A stretch of DNA of 64,000 nucleotides from Chitinophagaceae bacterium (GTDB lineage: Bacteria; Bacteroidota; Bacteroidia; Chitinophagales; Chitinophagaceae). The position numbers were made by a program, and so were the translations under genes. Positions within the stretch are counted from its first letter, which is position 1, and each line of letters starts with the position of its first letter. The notes below the pieces were generated by a model, which did not search any database, was not told where the DNA came from, and saw only the letters and a program-made list of their open reading frames with translations. Below are positions 1-7,919 of the stretch, piece by piece. Location of the stretch: positions 62,001 through 126,000 of the forward strand of contig CANGIT010000009.1 of the NCBI GenBank assembly GCA_947454155.1, in the 5' to 3' direction.

Positions 1-59
1 TTGAAAAGGGTTGATTTGCCTACATTGGGTAATCCTACGATACCTGCCTTTAATGCCAT
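1..59 (-). CDS. ychF: Redox-regulated ATPase YchF, N-terminal fragment
   Basis: The reverse strand from base 59 reads ATG and then MALKAGIVGLPNVGKSTLF, which is the N terminus of the Obg-like ATPase YchF including its P-loop (GLPNVGKST). Only 19 codons are inside the window; the rest runs off the left edge. YchF is a cytoplasmic ribosome-associated P-loop ATPase. The start is the first methionine of the conserved N terminus. The identification rests on this short but very characteristic segment; the closely related Obg/CgtA family has a different N-terminal extension. Confidence 0.85.
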   Translation of the reverse strand, partial: MALKAGIVGLPNVGKSTLF

Positions 60-264
60 TTTACTTGATTTTTAGAAGGCGCAAAGGTAGGGGAATAAGG
101 GTAAAGTTTAAAGGGGTTTAAGGGTTAACTGGTTTACAGGTTTGCTCAAAGCGATGTCGGCAAGAAGGGTATTAGGTTTACATCTATGAAACTCGAAAAC
201 ATGACAACATAAAAAGTTGGAAACGCGGAAACTCGAAAACTTGCAAACTGATATACACGAAAAC
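60..264. other. Intergenic gap with degenerate short repeats
   Basis: No gene is visible between ychF and the PIN gene. The stretch contains imperfect purine-rich repeats, for example three copies related to GAAACTCGAAAAC and GGAAACGCGGAAAC around 186-245, and AAGGGTAAAGTTTAAAGGGG around 100-125. It lies directly 3' of the PIN gene stop codon, like the better-ordered arrays elsewhere in the window. Confidence 0.5.
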
Positions 265-684
265 CTATTTATCTTTTAACCCGTTGATATACTGTTCTGC
301 CGTCATTACAATGATATTTGCATTTTTATAGTCCTTCAGATTTCGGGTAATGAGTTTTTTAACTTGATGTTCGGTGGCGGTATGATATTGCAAACCGTCT
401 TCAAAATCCTTGAATTTTGAAACCAAAGCAAGTTCAATTATTTTTTCAGTCAAAGGGAGAATGGTTACAAGTGATTTGAATGCACTCATTGCTTTTCTTG
501 CCTGTTCATGACTTAATTGTCTAGTGATAATATAATTTAGATTGGCAAATGTGAGGGCCGAAACAAATATTTTTATTTTACCTTGATCGGCTAGCGAAAA
601 CAATCTTGCCGCATGAGGGTAAAAAGGCTCACGCATGGCCACCAGATCAATAATGATATCGGTGTCTGTAAAAATCTTTTCCAC
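265..684 (-). CDS. PIN-domain ribonuclease toxin (VapC-like)
   Basis: This 139-residue protein is a single PIN domain, the fold of VapC-type toxins that cleave RNA with metal-bound acidic residues. The N terminus FTDTDIIIDLV supplies the first catalytic aspartate (D7) and D13. The segment FKDFEDGLQYHTA supplies the C-terminal acidic cluster (D93-D96), followed by the typical ITRNLKDY. At the position where many VapC proteins have glutamate in helix 2, this one reads SALTFANLNYI, so that acid appears to be replaced by asparagine. The start codon is GTG at 682-684 and shares one base with the stop of the upstream antitoxin gene (TAGTG), so the two are translationally coupled. The antitoxin-first order and small size make a toxin-antitoxin role likely; target RNA is unknown. 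Confidence 0.8.
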   Translation of the reverse strand: MEKIFTDTDIIIDLVAMREPFYPHAARLFSLADQGKIKIFVSALTFANLNYIITRQLSHEQARKAMSAFKSLVTILPLTEKIIELALVSKFKDFEDGLQYHTATEHQVKKLITRNLKDYKNANIIVMTAEQYINGLKDK

Positions 685-935
685 TATTTATATTTTTGGG
701 ATAAATAATCAGCATAAGATTTTTTAAACTCAAAATCGTTGGGGAGTGAAATGATTCCTGATAAACTTTTCACAACGGGACTGATGGTAGAGGACTGCTT
801 TTTCATGCTTTGATCTGTAATTGAGTGTAAATAATTTTCTATCAATCGCGAAAGACTGGTGTTCTGTTCTTTAGCGAAGGACTTTGCTTTCATGATCACG
901 TGCTTATTCAATTTAAGGGTGAGCTTGGTATCCAT
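684..935 (-). CDS. DUF6364-type antitoxin of the PIN toxin
   Basis: This 83-residue basic protein begins MDTKLTLKLNKHVIMKAK and continues with QNTSLSRLIENYL. That is the short beta-strand plus helix pattern of ribbon-helix-helix antitoxins, and it matches my recollection of the DUF6364 family, which commonly precedes PIN toxins in Bacteroidota. The N-terminal half would bind operator DNA; the poorly conserved tail (PNDFEFKKSYADYLSQKYK) would bind and block the toxin. Its stop overlaps the toxin start by one base. Upstream lies a set of TACGT boxes suitable for autoregulation. The function is assigned from family resemblance and context. Confidence 0.78.
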   Translation of the reverse strand: MDTKLTLKLNKHVIMKAKSFAKEQNTSLSRLIENYLHSITDQSMKKQSSTISPVVKSLSGIISLPNDFEFKKSYADYLSQKYK

Positions 936-944
936 GACAGTTGC

Positions 945-981
945 TTTTATACGTACTAAATTACGTTTTTAATACGTAAAA
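945..981 (-). promoter_or_regulatory. Candidate toxin-antitoxin operator with three ACGT boxes
   Basis: Just upstream of the antitoxin start there are three ACGT cores at about 951, 963 and 974, spaced 11-12 bases (about one helical turn). The outer two are arranged as an imperfect inverted repeat, TTTTATACGTA and TACGTAAAA. Ribbon-helix-helix antitoxins typically repress their own operon through such sites. No clear TAnnTTTG promoter was found here. Confidence 0.45.
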
Positions 982-1016
982 TAAACTAACTGCTTTATTT
1001 TTTTACAAAGAAAATC

Positions 1017-1038
1017 CAATTGAAAATCTTTTCAATTG
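1017..1038. terminator. AT-rich perfect hairpin between two minus-strand genes
   Basis: CAATTGAAAA is followed after a 2-base spacer by TTTTCAATTG, giving a perfect 10-bp inverted repeat. It lies 3' of the SpmAB-like gene and 5' of the antitoxin gene. A T-rich stretch follows on both strands, so it could end transcription of the membrane-protein gene, but the stem is weak and AT-rich and it may instead be a protein-binding site. Confidence 0.35.
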
Positions 1039-1129
1039 TTGTTTTCACGCCAAATGAATGTTTTTTTGACGAAATGATGGGAAAGCCGTTTTTCTACATT
1101 TAATTTAAAAAGAGTATTCAGTTTTCTCT

Positions 1130-2524
1130 TTAGATAAAAAACAAATAAGCCAGTGCAATGGAAGTAAGTATGCCCACCAAATCGGCGAGGAGCATGGCAC
1201 CAACGGCATAACGTGTATTCTTTATAGAAACGGCTCCAAAATAAACAGCAATCACATAGAATGTGGTATCCGAAGAACCTTGAAGTACGCAAGACAATTT
1301 ACCGGCAAAGGAATCGGCTCCGTAACTTTTCATCGTATCCACCATCATGCCTCTTGCCGCACCACCACTGATTGGTTTGACCAAGGCGGTTGGCAATCCG
1401 TCCACGAAACGGGTATCGGTTCCGATCCAGTGAAAAAACAGTTTCACCTGATCGATGATCAGGTCGAAGAAACCAGAGGTACGTAGCATGCTGATGGCCA
1501 CGAGCATACCTACCAAATAGGGGATGATTCTGATGGCCGTTTCAAAACCGCCTCTGGCGCCAGTAACAAAGGCGTCAAAGACATCAATTTTTTTGTACAG
1601 TCCTCCCAGGATGATAAGCAGAAATATCAGTAAGATCATTCCGCTGCTGAGGTTGCCCGAAAAAGTTTGTACGGCAGCGATGGGCAAGCTGTGGATATAA
1701 GCCACAAGGGCATAGATGACTGCCGACAAGCCCAACACCCAAAGTAAAATGACCGGTTGAAAAAGATTGATTTTTTGCTTGATGCTCACGATTGTCAAAG
1801 CGGCTATCGTGGCAACAAAAGTAGCGATCATACAGGGCACAAAAATATCCATGGGATTGGCTGCCTTGGCCGCTGCGCGCAGAGCGATGATGCTTACGGG
1901 AATGAGCGTAAGGCCTGATGCATGCAAACAAAGAAACATGATTTGGGCATTGGAGGCCTTGTCTTTTTCCGGATTGAGTTCTTGCAGCGACTCCATGGCC
2001 TTGATGCCAAATGGAGTGGCGGCATTGTCGAGGCCCAGAAGATTGGCGGAAAAATTCATCATCATATGTCCCATGGCCGGATGCCCTGCAGGCACCTCCG
2101 GAAATATTTTGTTGAAAAAAGGACCAATAATGCGGGAAAGAAACCTGATGCCACCTGCTTTTTCTGCAATGGCCAACATGCCCATGAACAAAGCCAAAAA
2201 ACCAATCAGCTTCAAACAAAGTGTAACAGCCGTTTGGCATGTTTCCACAATGCCGTCTGCGGACTGAATTTTATAGACCAACTGATGGTTTTCATCGGTG
2301 GGCAGGGTTTTAACATTGGATGATGACAAAGCGGCACCGGCATTCATCATACTGTCGGCAGCAGTTTTTACAACAGGTTTGATGCTGATTCTCAGCGTAT
2401 CCCCGGTTTTTCCGGTAACCATCGAGGAAAGCATGTTGTTGTTCTCTGTGGTGAACATCATGCTTAAAATAGCGGTAAGAATGGCAATAATGATGAAAGA
2501 AGACCAGATTCTGCTGAGTGCCAT
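1130..2524 (-). CDS. Fused SpmA-SpmB-like nucleoside recognition (Gate) membrane protein
   Basis: The 464-residue protein contains about ten hydrophobic segments and the two homologous halves known as nucleoside-recognition or Gate domains. The first half includes MNFSANLLGLDNAATPFG, the signature of SpmA-type proteins. The second half (GARGGFETAIRIIPYLVGM, then PISGGAARGMM and QGSSDTTFYV) matches SpmB. In Bacillus, SpmA and SpmB are separate spore-maturation proteins; in Bacteroidota a fused form is common in organisms that do not sporulate, so the transported substrate is unknown. A large periplasmic or lumenal loop separates the first membrane segment from the rest. The gene is monocistronic in appearance, with an ATG start. 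Confidence 0.8.
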   Translation of the reverse strand: MALSRIWSSFIIIAILTAILSMMFTTENNNMLSSMVTGKTGDTLRISIKPVVKTAADSMMNAGAALSSSNVKTLPTDENHQLVYKIQSADGIVETCQTAVTLCLKLIGFLALFMGMLAIAEKAGGIRFLSRIIGPFFNKIFPEVPAGHPAMGHMMMNFSANLLGLDNAATPFGIKAMESLQELNPEKDKASNAQIMFLCLHASGLTLIPVSIIALRAAAKAANPMDIFVPCMIATFVATIAALTIVSIKQKINLFQPVILLWVLGLSAVIYALVAYIHSLPIAAVQTFSGNLSSGMILLIFLLIILGGLYKKIDVFDAFVTGARGGFETAIRIIPYLVGMLVAISMLRTSGFFDLIIDQVKLFFHWIGTDTRFVDGLPTALVKPISGGAARGMMVDTMKSYGADSFAGKLSCVLQGSSDTTFYVIAVYFGAVSIKNTRYAVGAMLLADLVGILTSIALAYLFFI

Positions 2525-2631
2525 ACAATTTTATTTAAGGTTTAAATCGCTGCGCTGGTTTGGTTCTTATTTGTGATTAGAAGTTTGTGATTTAGGATTA
2601 AAAAATCACTAATTAATAATCACTAATTTCC
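2525..2631. other. Short AT-rich repeat stretch 3' of the serine hydrolase gene
   Basis: Bases 2570-2630 contain loosely repeated GTGATTAG, GTGATTTAG, ATCACTAATT and ATCACTAATT units, ending at the stop codon of the serine hydrolase gene. No gene or clear terminator is seen. Confidence 0.45.
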
Positions 2632-3822
2632 CTACTCTTCTCCTTCACTTTCACCGATATGGGCATTGAACAACGTCATCAGGTCGCGCGCCCTGTAGAT
2701 ATTGCGATTGTATCGGTTGCCCAGCAAAATGATGGTAGCGTCTTCTTTGATCATGCGGATGAAAACGGCATTGTTGCCATGCCACCAGCCATTGTGATAA
2801 ATGATTTGATACCCATCCGGAAACTTATACATGCGCCAGCCCAATCCATAATTTCTGATGCCTGCTTTTTCGTTGCTGTAGGGTTTATAGGCTTCTTCGA
2901 GTATATGCGGTTTTAAAAACTGATCGGTTGAAAGCAGACGATCCCATTTGTACAAATCTTCCACAGTGGAAAAAATATTCTTATCACCATAAACCTTGTC
3001 CTGATAAGTGAATGCTTGCTCAACTCCACGCCAATCGTAGCTGGGCGTCGTTCTGGAAGAATCCGCAGAGGTGAACACAAAACTGTTTTTCATCTGCATC
3101 GGTTCGAAAATATTTTTCTTCAGGTATTCGGGATAGGGGAGATGCGATACTTTTTCTATCAACAACGCCAGCAAGGCATAATTGGTGTTGCAATAGGTAA
3201 AGTGACTGTTGGGCTTTTCGATGTTTTTGATGTCGGACTTTCTTTGTACGAGTGTGTTCAGCACATCCTGGTTGGTGATGAATTTGTGTGTATCCCAGCC
3301 CAGGTCTTCCATGAAATACACATAATTAGGCAATCCCGAGCGATGATTTAGCAAACTGCGAATGGTGATACCCGGATAATTGAACTCGGGGAAATATTTC
3401 ACAAACAGGTCATCCAGATTGATGAGCTGATCTTGCCAAAGTTTCAGTACCGACATGGCCGTAAATGTTTTGCTCACTGAGGCGATGTGAAAAGGGGTAT
3501 TGATATTGACCGTATCTTTCCGATTCAAATGACCAAAACCGGAATAAGCTTCAAATATCACATTGCCACCTTTGGCGACGAGCATGCCGCCATTAAACCC
3601 GGAACGTAACAAATTATTATCAAACCAGTTTCTGCACTGCGTACTCCATTGGATGGCACTGTTAGAATTGATGCTGGCTGCGGCAGGCATGGCAAATAGC
3701 TTACTGATTGCGGCATCCTGCATCTCTTCGTGATGTGTAGCCAGTCCACATCCGTTAAGTAAAGACAACAACAACATGCCACCAAGCAGATAAATTCTGC
3801 TTTTTCTTATATATTGAATCAT
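2632..3822 (-). CDS. Serine hydrolase lipoprotein, class C beta-lactamase/DD-peptidase fold
   Basis: The protein has the SxxK motif of penicillin-recognising serine hydrolases (ASVSKTFTA, nucleophile Ser followed by Lys) and a YCN triad later (YCNTNYALL). A C-terminal YHNGWWHGNNA segment takes the place of the KTG box. I place the start at 3822 (MIQYIRKSRIYLL), not at the longer ORF start 3855, because it yields a clean lipoprotein signal ending in LLNGC and because the divergent serA promoter occupies 3822-3850. The product is then 396 residues, anchored in the outer or cytoplasmic membrane by its lipobox cysteine. Such proteins include esterases, D-aminopeptidases and cell-wall peptidases; true beta-lactamase activity is not implied. 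Confidence 0.8.
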   Translation of the reverse strand: MIQYIRKSRIYLLGGMLLLSLLNGCGLATHHEEMQDAAISKLFAMPAAASINSNSAIQWSTQCRNWFDNNLLRSGFNGGMLVAKGGNVIFEAYSGFGHLNRKDTVNINTPFHIASVSKTFTAMSVLKLWQDQLINLDDLFVKYFPEFNYPGITIRSLLNHRSGLPNYVYFMEDLGWDTHKFITNQDVLNTLVQRKSDIKNIEKPNSHFTYCNTNYALLALLIEKVSHLPYPEYLKKNIFEPMQMKNSFVFTSADSSRTTPSYDWRGVEQAFTYQDKVYGDKNIFSTVEDLYKWDRLLSTDQFLKPHILEEAYKPYSNEKAGIRNYGLGWRMYKFPDGYQIIYHNGWWHGNNAVFIRMIKEDATIILLGNRYNRNIYRARDLMTLFNAHIGESEGEE

Positions 3823-3850
3823 TGAAAATAATCGGGTTAGAATATCTTTG
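3822..3850 (+). promoter_or_regulatory. Bacteroidota-type promoter of serA
   Basis: TATCTTTG at 3843-3850 matches the Bacteroidota -7 consensus TAnnTTTG, and a TTG at 3822-3824 lies 18 bases upstream as the -33 element. Transcription would begin a few bases downstream and give serA a leader of roughly 16 bases. Confidence 0.7.
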
Positions 3851-3872
3851 CGCAAAATAAGAATTTTCGCTC

Positions 3873-5111
3873 ATGGCCATCCAAAAAAATACCAGCTATC
3901 CCAAAGAAAAAATCAAAGTCCTTTTTCTGGAAAACATCAGTGATACAGCTGTTGAAATTTTTCATAAAGCAGGATATACAAACGTCAAAAAAATAAGCGG
4001 AGCCCTTAGCGAAGCCGCATTAATCAAAGAAATTGCCGATGTTCATATTTTAGGCATCCGCAGTAAAACACAGATTACGGCCAAAGTGCTGAAAGCCGCA
4101 GAGAAGCTGCAATCCATCGGTTGTTTCTGTATCGGCGTGAACCAGGTAGACCTCAAAGCCGCCACCAAAGCAGGGGTAGCCGTTTTCAACGCGCCTTACA
4201 GCAACACCAGAAGTGTAGCCGAATTGGTGATTGGCGTTTCCATTGTGTTGGTAAGAAGAATCCTCGACAAGAATAAAGCGGCCCATGAGGGCGTATGGCT
4301 GAAAGATGCCAAAGGCAGTCATGAACTGCGCGGCAAAACACTGGGCATCATCGGCTATGGCAATATCGGTTCTCAGGTGAGTGTACTGGCTGAAGCCATG
4401 GGCATGAAAGTCTGTTTTTTTGATGTGGAAACCAAGTTGCCATTGGGCAATGCCGTCCCTTGCAAAAATCTCAAAGACTTGCTGCAGCAAAGCGATGTGG
4501 TGACGCTTCATGTTCCGGAAATAGATACTACCAAGAATTTGATCAACAAATCCAACATCAAATATTTCAAAGCCGGTGCCATACTGATCAATTATGCCAG
4601 AGGTGAAGTGGTTGATTTGCAAGTGCTGAAACAGGCTTTAGAATCGAATCAGTTATCAGGTGCGGCCATTGATGTGTTTCCGGTGGAACCCGAGAAGAAC
4701 GGTGATGTTTTTGCGTCTCCTTTACAAGGACTTTCAAACGTGATGCTTACACCACATATCGGCGGCAGCACGCAAGAAGCGCAACATAACATTGGCGTTG
4801 ACGTGAGCACCAAAATGCTGAGTTATCTCGAAAAAGGCACCAGCACCGGTTCTCATACGATTCCCACCATCGCCTTACCTCCACATGAAGGCGCACATCG
4901 CATTTTGCACATTCACGCCAACGTGCCGGGCGTGATGAGTCAGATCAATGCCACATTAAGCAAGAACAAAGTGAATATCCTGGGGCAGTACCTCAAAACG
5001 AACGACAACATTGGTTATGTGGTGCTGGATATCGATAAGGACATCAGTAAAAATGCTTTGGAACTGTTGAAAAAAGTGAAGCACACTATCAAGGTCAGAT
5101 TGCTGTATTGA
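3873..5111 (+). CDS. serA: D-3-phosphoglycerate dehydrogenase
   Basis: SerA oxidises 3-phosphoglycerate to 3-phosphohydroxypyruvate with NAD, the first step of serine synthesis. The 412-residue protein has an N-terminal substrate-binding part, a Rossmann NAD-binding domain with GIIGYGNIGSQ, the active-site arginine context NYARGEVVD, and the catalytic histidine in TPHIGGSTQEAQ. It ends in an ACT domain (RILHIHANVPGVMSQINATL) that in relatives binds serine for feedback inhibition. Length and domain order match the E. coli-type short enzyme with a single ACT domain. The gene is preceded by a clear TAnnTTTG promoter, and its stop codon directly abuts the stop of the convergent GH2 gene with no spacer. 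Confidence 0.93.
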   Translation: MAIQKNTSYPKEKIKVLFLENISDTAVEIFHKAGYTNVKKISGALSEAALIKEIADVHILGIRSKTQITAKVLKAAEKLQSIGCFCIGVNQVDLKAATKAGVAVFNAPYSNTRSVAELVIGVSIVLVRRILDKNKAAHEGVWLKDAKGSHELRGKTLGIIGYGNIGSQVSVLAEAMGMKVCFFDVETKLPLGNAVPCKNLKDLLQQSDVVTLHVPEIDTTKNLINKSNIKYFKAGAILINYARGEVVDLQVLKQALESNQLSGAAIDVFPVEPEKNGDVFASPLQGLSNVMLTPHIGGSTQEAQHNIGVDVSTKMLSYLEKGTSTGSHTIPTIALPPHEGAHRILHIHANVPGVMSQINATLSKNKVNILGQYLKTNDNIGYVVLDIDKDISKNALELLKKVKHTIKVRLLY

Positions 5112-7169
5112 TCACTTCGCGCCATATTTCACATACAACTCATTAAGCGAAGTGATGACAAGGTTACTTAAATAAGACTCACTGATTTGAGCTTGGTTGA
5201 AAATAATTTCTTTGGGTTGCCCTTTTTTCAAGTGAAAATAATTGTCGGATAACTCAACACGATAACCGCCCGGATAGCTGATGCTCACAAAATAAGCATC
5301 GCGGTCGCTAGTGAATGAAATACTGTGCGTTCCGGTTATTTTCATTTTGATTTTTGGTTGGCCGGCGGCCATACATTTCTTTTTACTGAATTCATCTGTT
5401 TCCAATTTTACAGTATCGTCATAAGCACGCTTTACTGCGAACCAAGCGGCTTTCGGGTGTTCAAAAAAATCAATGATGCTCCAACTGGTCACGGGCCAGC
5501 AATCGTTGAGTTGCCAAAGTAATGTGCCACTGTTTTGAGGCTGACTTCTATGGGTGATGATGCTGTTGTACAACACATAGGCTTGCATGCACTGAGTGAG
5601 GTAAGCATAATCGGCCACATTTATTTTTTTCAGCAAAGCAGAATCGGCCATATAACGAAGGAGATAATGGTTCAGTTTTTTAAATCCTTCGCCGGCACGC
5701 TGGTGCGCTGCCATGGTTGGCGAATTCATGTTCAATTCCGACTTGGGCGTGTACTGGCGGATGGTAGCATAATTGCTCATCGACTGCATACCATATTCGC
5801 TGACAAAGCGCCCGGTTTTTTCTTTAAAAACTTCCCAGTCTTCCAATCCCCACCAAAGCCCCCAATAATGGCTGTCGCCTTCTGTAAAACTTTCTTTATG
5901 CCCCCAACCGTTTTGGGGTGAAGTGGAAACATAAGGACGAGTGTCATCAAATTCGTTTACCCATTTACGCAAAGAATCTTGAAACAATGTTTGATAATCT
6001 TGCCAAACCTTCATCGAATCTTTGCCATGCAAACGGAACTGATCTTGCCAGCCCCAGTTTTTCCAGCCTTCTTCCGATTCGTTGTTGCCACACCAAAGCA
6101 CAATGCAAGGGTGATGCCGCAATCTTTTCACTTGATATTCCACTTCATTTTTCACATTATCCATAAATGAGCTGTCGCCGGGATACATGGCACAGGCAAA
6201 CATGAAATCCTGCCAAACATAGATCCCCAGTGAATCACAGAGACTGTAGAACTCATCATCTTCATAATAACCGCCGCCCCAAACCCTCAGCATGTTCAAG
6301 TTGGCCTCTTTGGCTTTGTACAACCATCGGGTATATTGTTCTTTTTTCATCAACCCCGGAAAAACCGTTCCCGGTATCCAGTTGGCGCCTTTCATGTAAA
6401 CAGGCGTTCCCGATTTTTCGAAACAGAAACTTGTTCCATACTCATCTTTCTTTTGAACCAGTTTCATGTCGTTCGGCAAGCGCTTGAACAGTTCATCTTT
6501 TACTTTTTGTTGCTTCATTACATTCGACATATCGGCATAAGCATCGATCCAAACATTTTTCCAAATGCCACCGCCAACAAGAACAGGCCCCCAGTCCCAG
6601 CCAAACTGATATTGCGCCTTGCGGGCAAACACACGATTGTTGTCGGGATAATGTAAAGGCAAATACGTTTGAGCCAAACTGTCTGTATATTTTTTTGCCG
6701 AATGAATGACCACCTGAAGTTGATTGTTTCCTGGTTGCAGTCTTTTTTTGACCGGAAAAATCCATTGCCTGAACATATTGTTGGTACTGCCCAACAAACG
6801 ATGATTGAGAAAAATATCGGCATAGGTATCAATGCCATCAAATACCAGATCGATATTATTTTGCAAGAGCAAGGAATCACTTACAAAGAAGCTGGTTTGG
6901 TACGTCCAGTACAAAGAATCAATCCAGCCCAGTTTCAGATGATGGTCGGCATAAAAAGGATGAGCCATCAATTTATTGAAATAAAGATCCATGTAGATCG
7001 AACCTGGAACGTTGGCGGTTACCGGAACAGGACTTTTTAATGAATGCCAGTGAAAAGGAGTTGCATTTTCAAGTGTCCAACTTTTGTTGAGCAACATCGG
7101 TGGCATCTGTGCGAACAGCATTACATTCATCAACAGCAATAAAATCGTCGATACCGTTTTCTTTCTCAA
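5112..7169 (-). CDS. GH2-family beta-mannosidase, compact form
   Basis: The protein has a signal peptide (MRKKTVSTILLLLMNVMLFA), a jelly-roll domain (about residues 25-210, with WDWGP and WIDAY) and a TIM barrel starting at MKGANWIPG. The acid/base glutamate is in CGNNES (E364) and the nucleophile in FVSEYGMQ (E458), as in retaining GH2 beta-mannosidases that remove beta-1,4-linked mannose, for example from the N-glycan core. At 685 residues it is shorter than the usual 800-plus. Only about 45 residues separate the jelly roll from the barrel, where relatives carry an immunoglobulin-like sandwich domain of about 100. The start is TTG. It is the last gene of an operon with glycosylasparaginase and CutC. 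Confidence 0.85.
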   Translation of the reverse strand: MRKKTVSTILLLLMNVMLFAQMPPMLLNKSWTLENATPFHWHSLKSPVPVTANVPGSIYMDLYFNKLMAHPFYADHHLKLGWIDSLYWTYQTSFFVSDSLLLQNNIDLVFDGIDTYADIFLNHRLLGSTNNMFRQWIFPVKKRLQPGNNQLQVVIHSAKKYTDSLAQTYLPLHYPDNNRVFARKAQYQFGWDWGPVLVGGGIWKNVWIDAYADMSNVMKQQKVKDELFKRLPNDMKLVQKKDEYGTSFCFEKSGTPVYMKGANWIPGTVFPGLMKKEQYTRWLYKAKEANLNMLRVWGGGYYEDDEFYSLCDSLGIYVWQDFMFACAMYPGDSSFMDNVKNEVEYQVKRLRHHPCIVLWCGNNESEEGWKNWGWQDQFRLHGKDSMKVWQDYQTLFQDSLRKWVNEFDDTRPYVSTSPQNGWGHKESFTEGDSHYWGLWWGLEDWEVFKEKTGRFVSEYGMQSMSNYATIRQYTPKSELNMNSPTMAAHQRAGEGFKKLNHYLLRYMADSALLKKINVADYAYLTQCMQAYVLYNSIITHRSQPQNSGTLLWQLNDCWPVTSWSIIDFFEHPKAAWFAVKRAYDDTVKLETDEFSKKKCMAAGQPKIKMKITGTHSISFTSDRDAYFVSISYPGGYRVELSDNYFHLKKGQPKEIIFNQAQISESYLSNLVITSLNELYVKYGAK

Positions 7170-7193
7170 AAGATTTTTATTGATAAGTGAATA

Positions 7194-7919
7194 TTATGGG
7201 TTGAGTAAGCGAACTAGTCTTACCACTTCAGCCTCATCCAATATTACCGTGCTCATTGTTTCTTGCATCGAAGGTGATGTGTAAGACATGGAAGAGGGAA
7301 GGGTGGTTCGGGCTGAGCTGTGAAATTCCATGGCACCGGTTTGTGATTTTAAACCTTCGATATTTCCCGACCTCACACCCGATCCGGGCATGATGATAAT
7401 GCGGTCTTCGGCTTTATCCACGAGCTGCTTCAACATGTGGGCACCTTCGGTTACAGTTGGCCGTTGACCGCTGGTAAGTATCCTCTCGCATCCGCAAGCA
7501 ATGATGTCTTCCATGGCCTCAAACGGATTGGCTGTACGATCGAAAGCACGGTGAAAGGTAACGCTCATAGGATAAGCCAATTGCACCAATGCTGCTGTCC
7601 TTTCTTTATCTACGGTGCCATCAGCCTTCAACAATCCAATCACCACACCATCGCAACCGAGTTGTTTGCATAGCAAAACATCATCTTTCATGATCTCGAA
7701 TTCCTCATCACTGTATAAAAAATCGCCGCCTCTTGGCCGAATAATTGGAAACAATTGAATATTCACCGCTGCCCTTGCAGCTTTAATAAATCCGAAAGAA
7801 GGAGTGGTACCGCCTTCACCGGGATTATCGCAGAGTTCAATTCTGTCTGCACCTGCCCGCTGGGCGATATGGCAACTTTCGATATTGAAAGCAATGACTT
7901 CTAAAACGCAAGATGACAT
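7194..7919 (-). CDS. cutC: CutC family TIM-barrel protein
   Basis: The 241-residue sequence matches the CutC family throughout: LEVIAFNIESCHIAQRAGADRIELC at the N terminus (quoted here only as a landmark), GGTTPSFG, IRPRGGDF, VTFHRAFD and LTSGQ. CutC was named for copper homeostasis in E. coli, but a direct copper role has been disputed and the fold is a TIM barrel with a conserved pocket. Here the start codon overlaps the stop of the glycosylasparaginase gene by one base (TGATG) and the mannosidase follows 24 bases downstream. The context therefore argues for a task in glycan or amino-sugar metabolism rather than metal handling; that is inference. Confidence 0.85.
   Translation of the reverse strand: MSSCVLEVIAFNIESCHIAQRAGADRIELCDNPGEGGTTPSFGFIKAARAAVNIQLFPIIRPRGGDFLYSDEEFEIMKDDVLLCKQLGCDGVVIGLLKADGTVDKERTAALVQLAYPMSVTFHRAFDRTANPFEAMEDIIACGCERILTSGQRPTVTEGAHMLKQLVDKAEDRIIIMPGSGVRSGNIEGLKSQTGAMEFHSSARTTLPSSMSYTSPSMQETMSTVILDEAEVVRLVRLLNP

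Noticed and set aside
1032-1292. 86-codon minus-strand frame at the end of the SpmAB-like gene
   Set aside because: It lies mostly in another frame of the longer gene and has no supporting motif.
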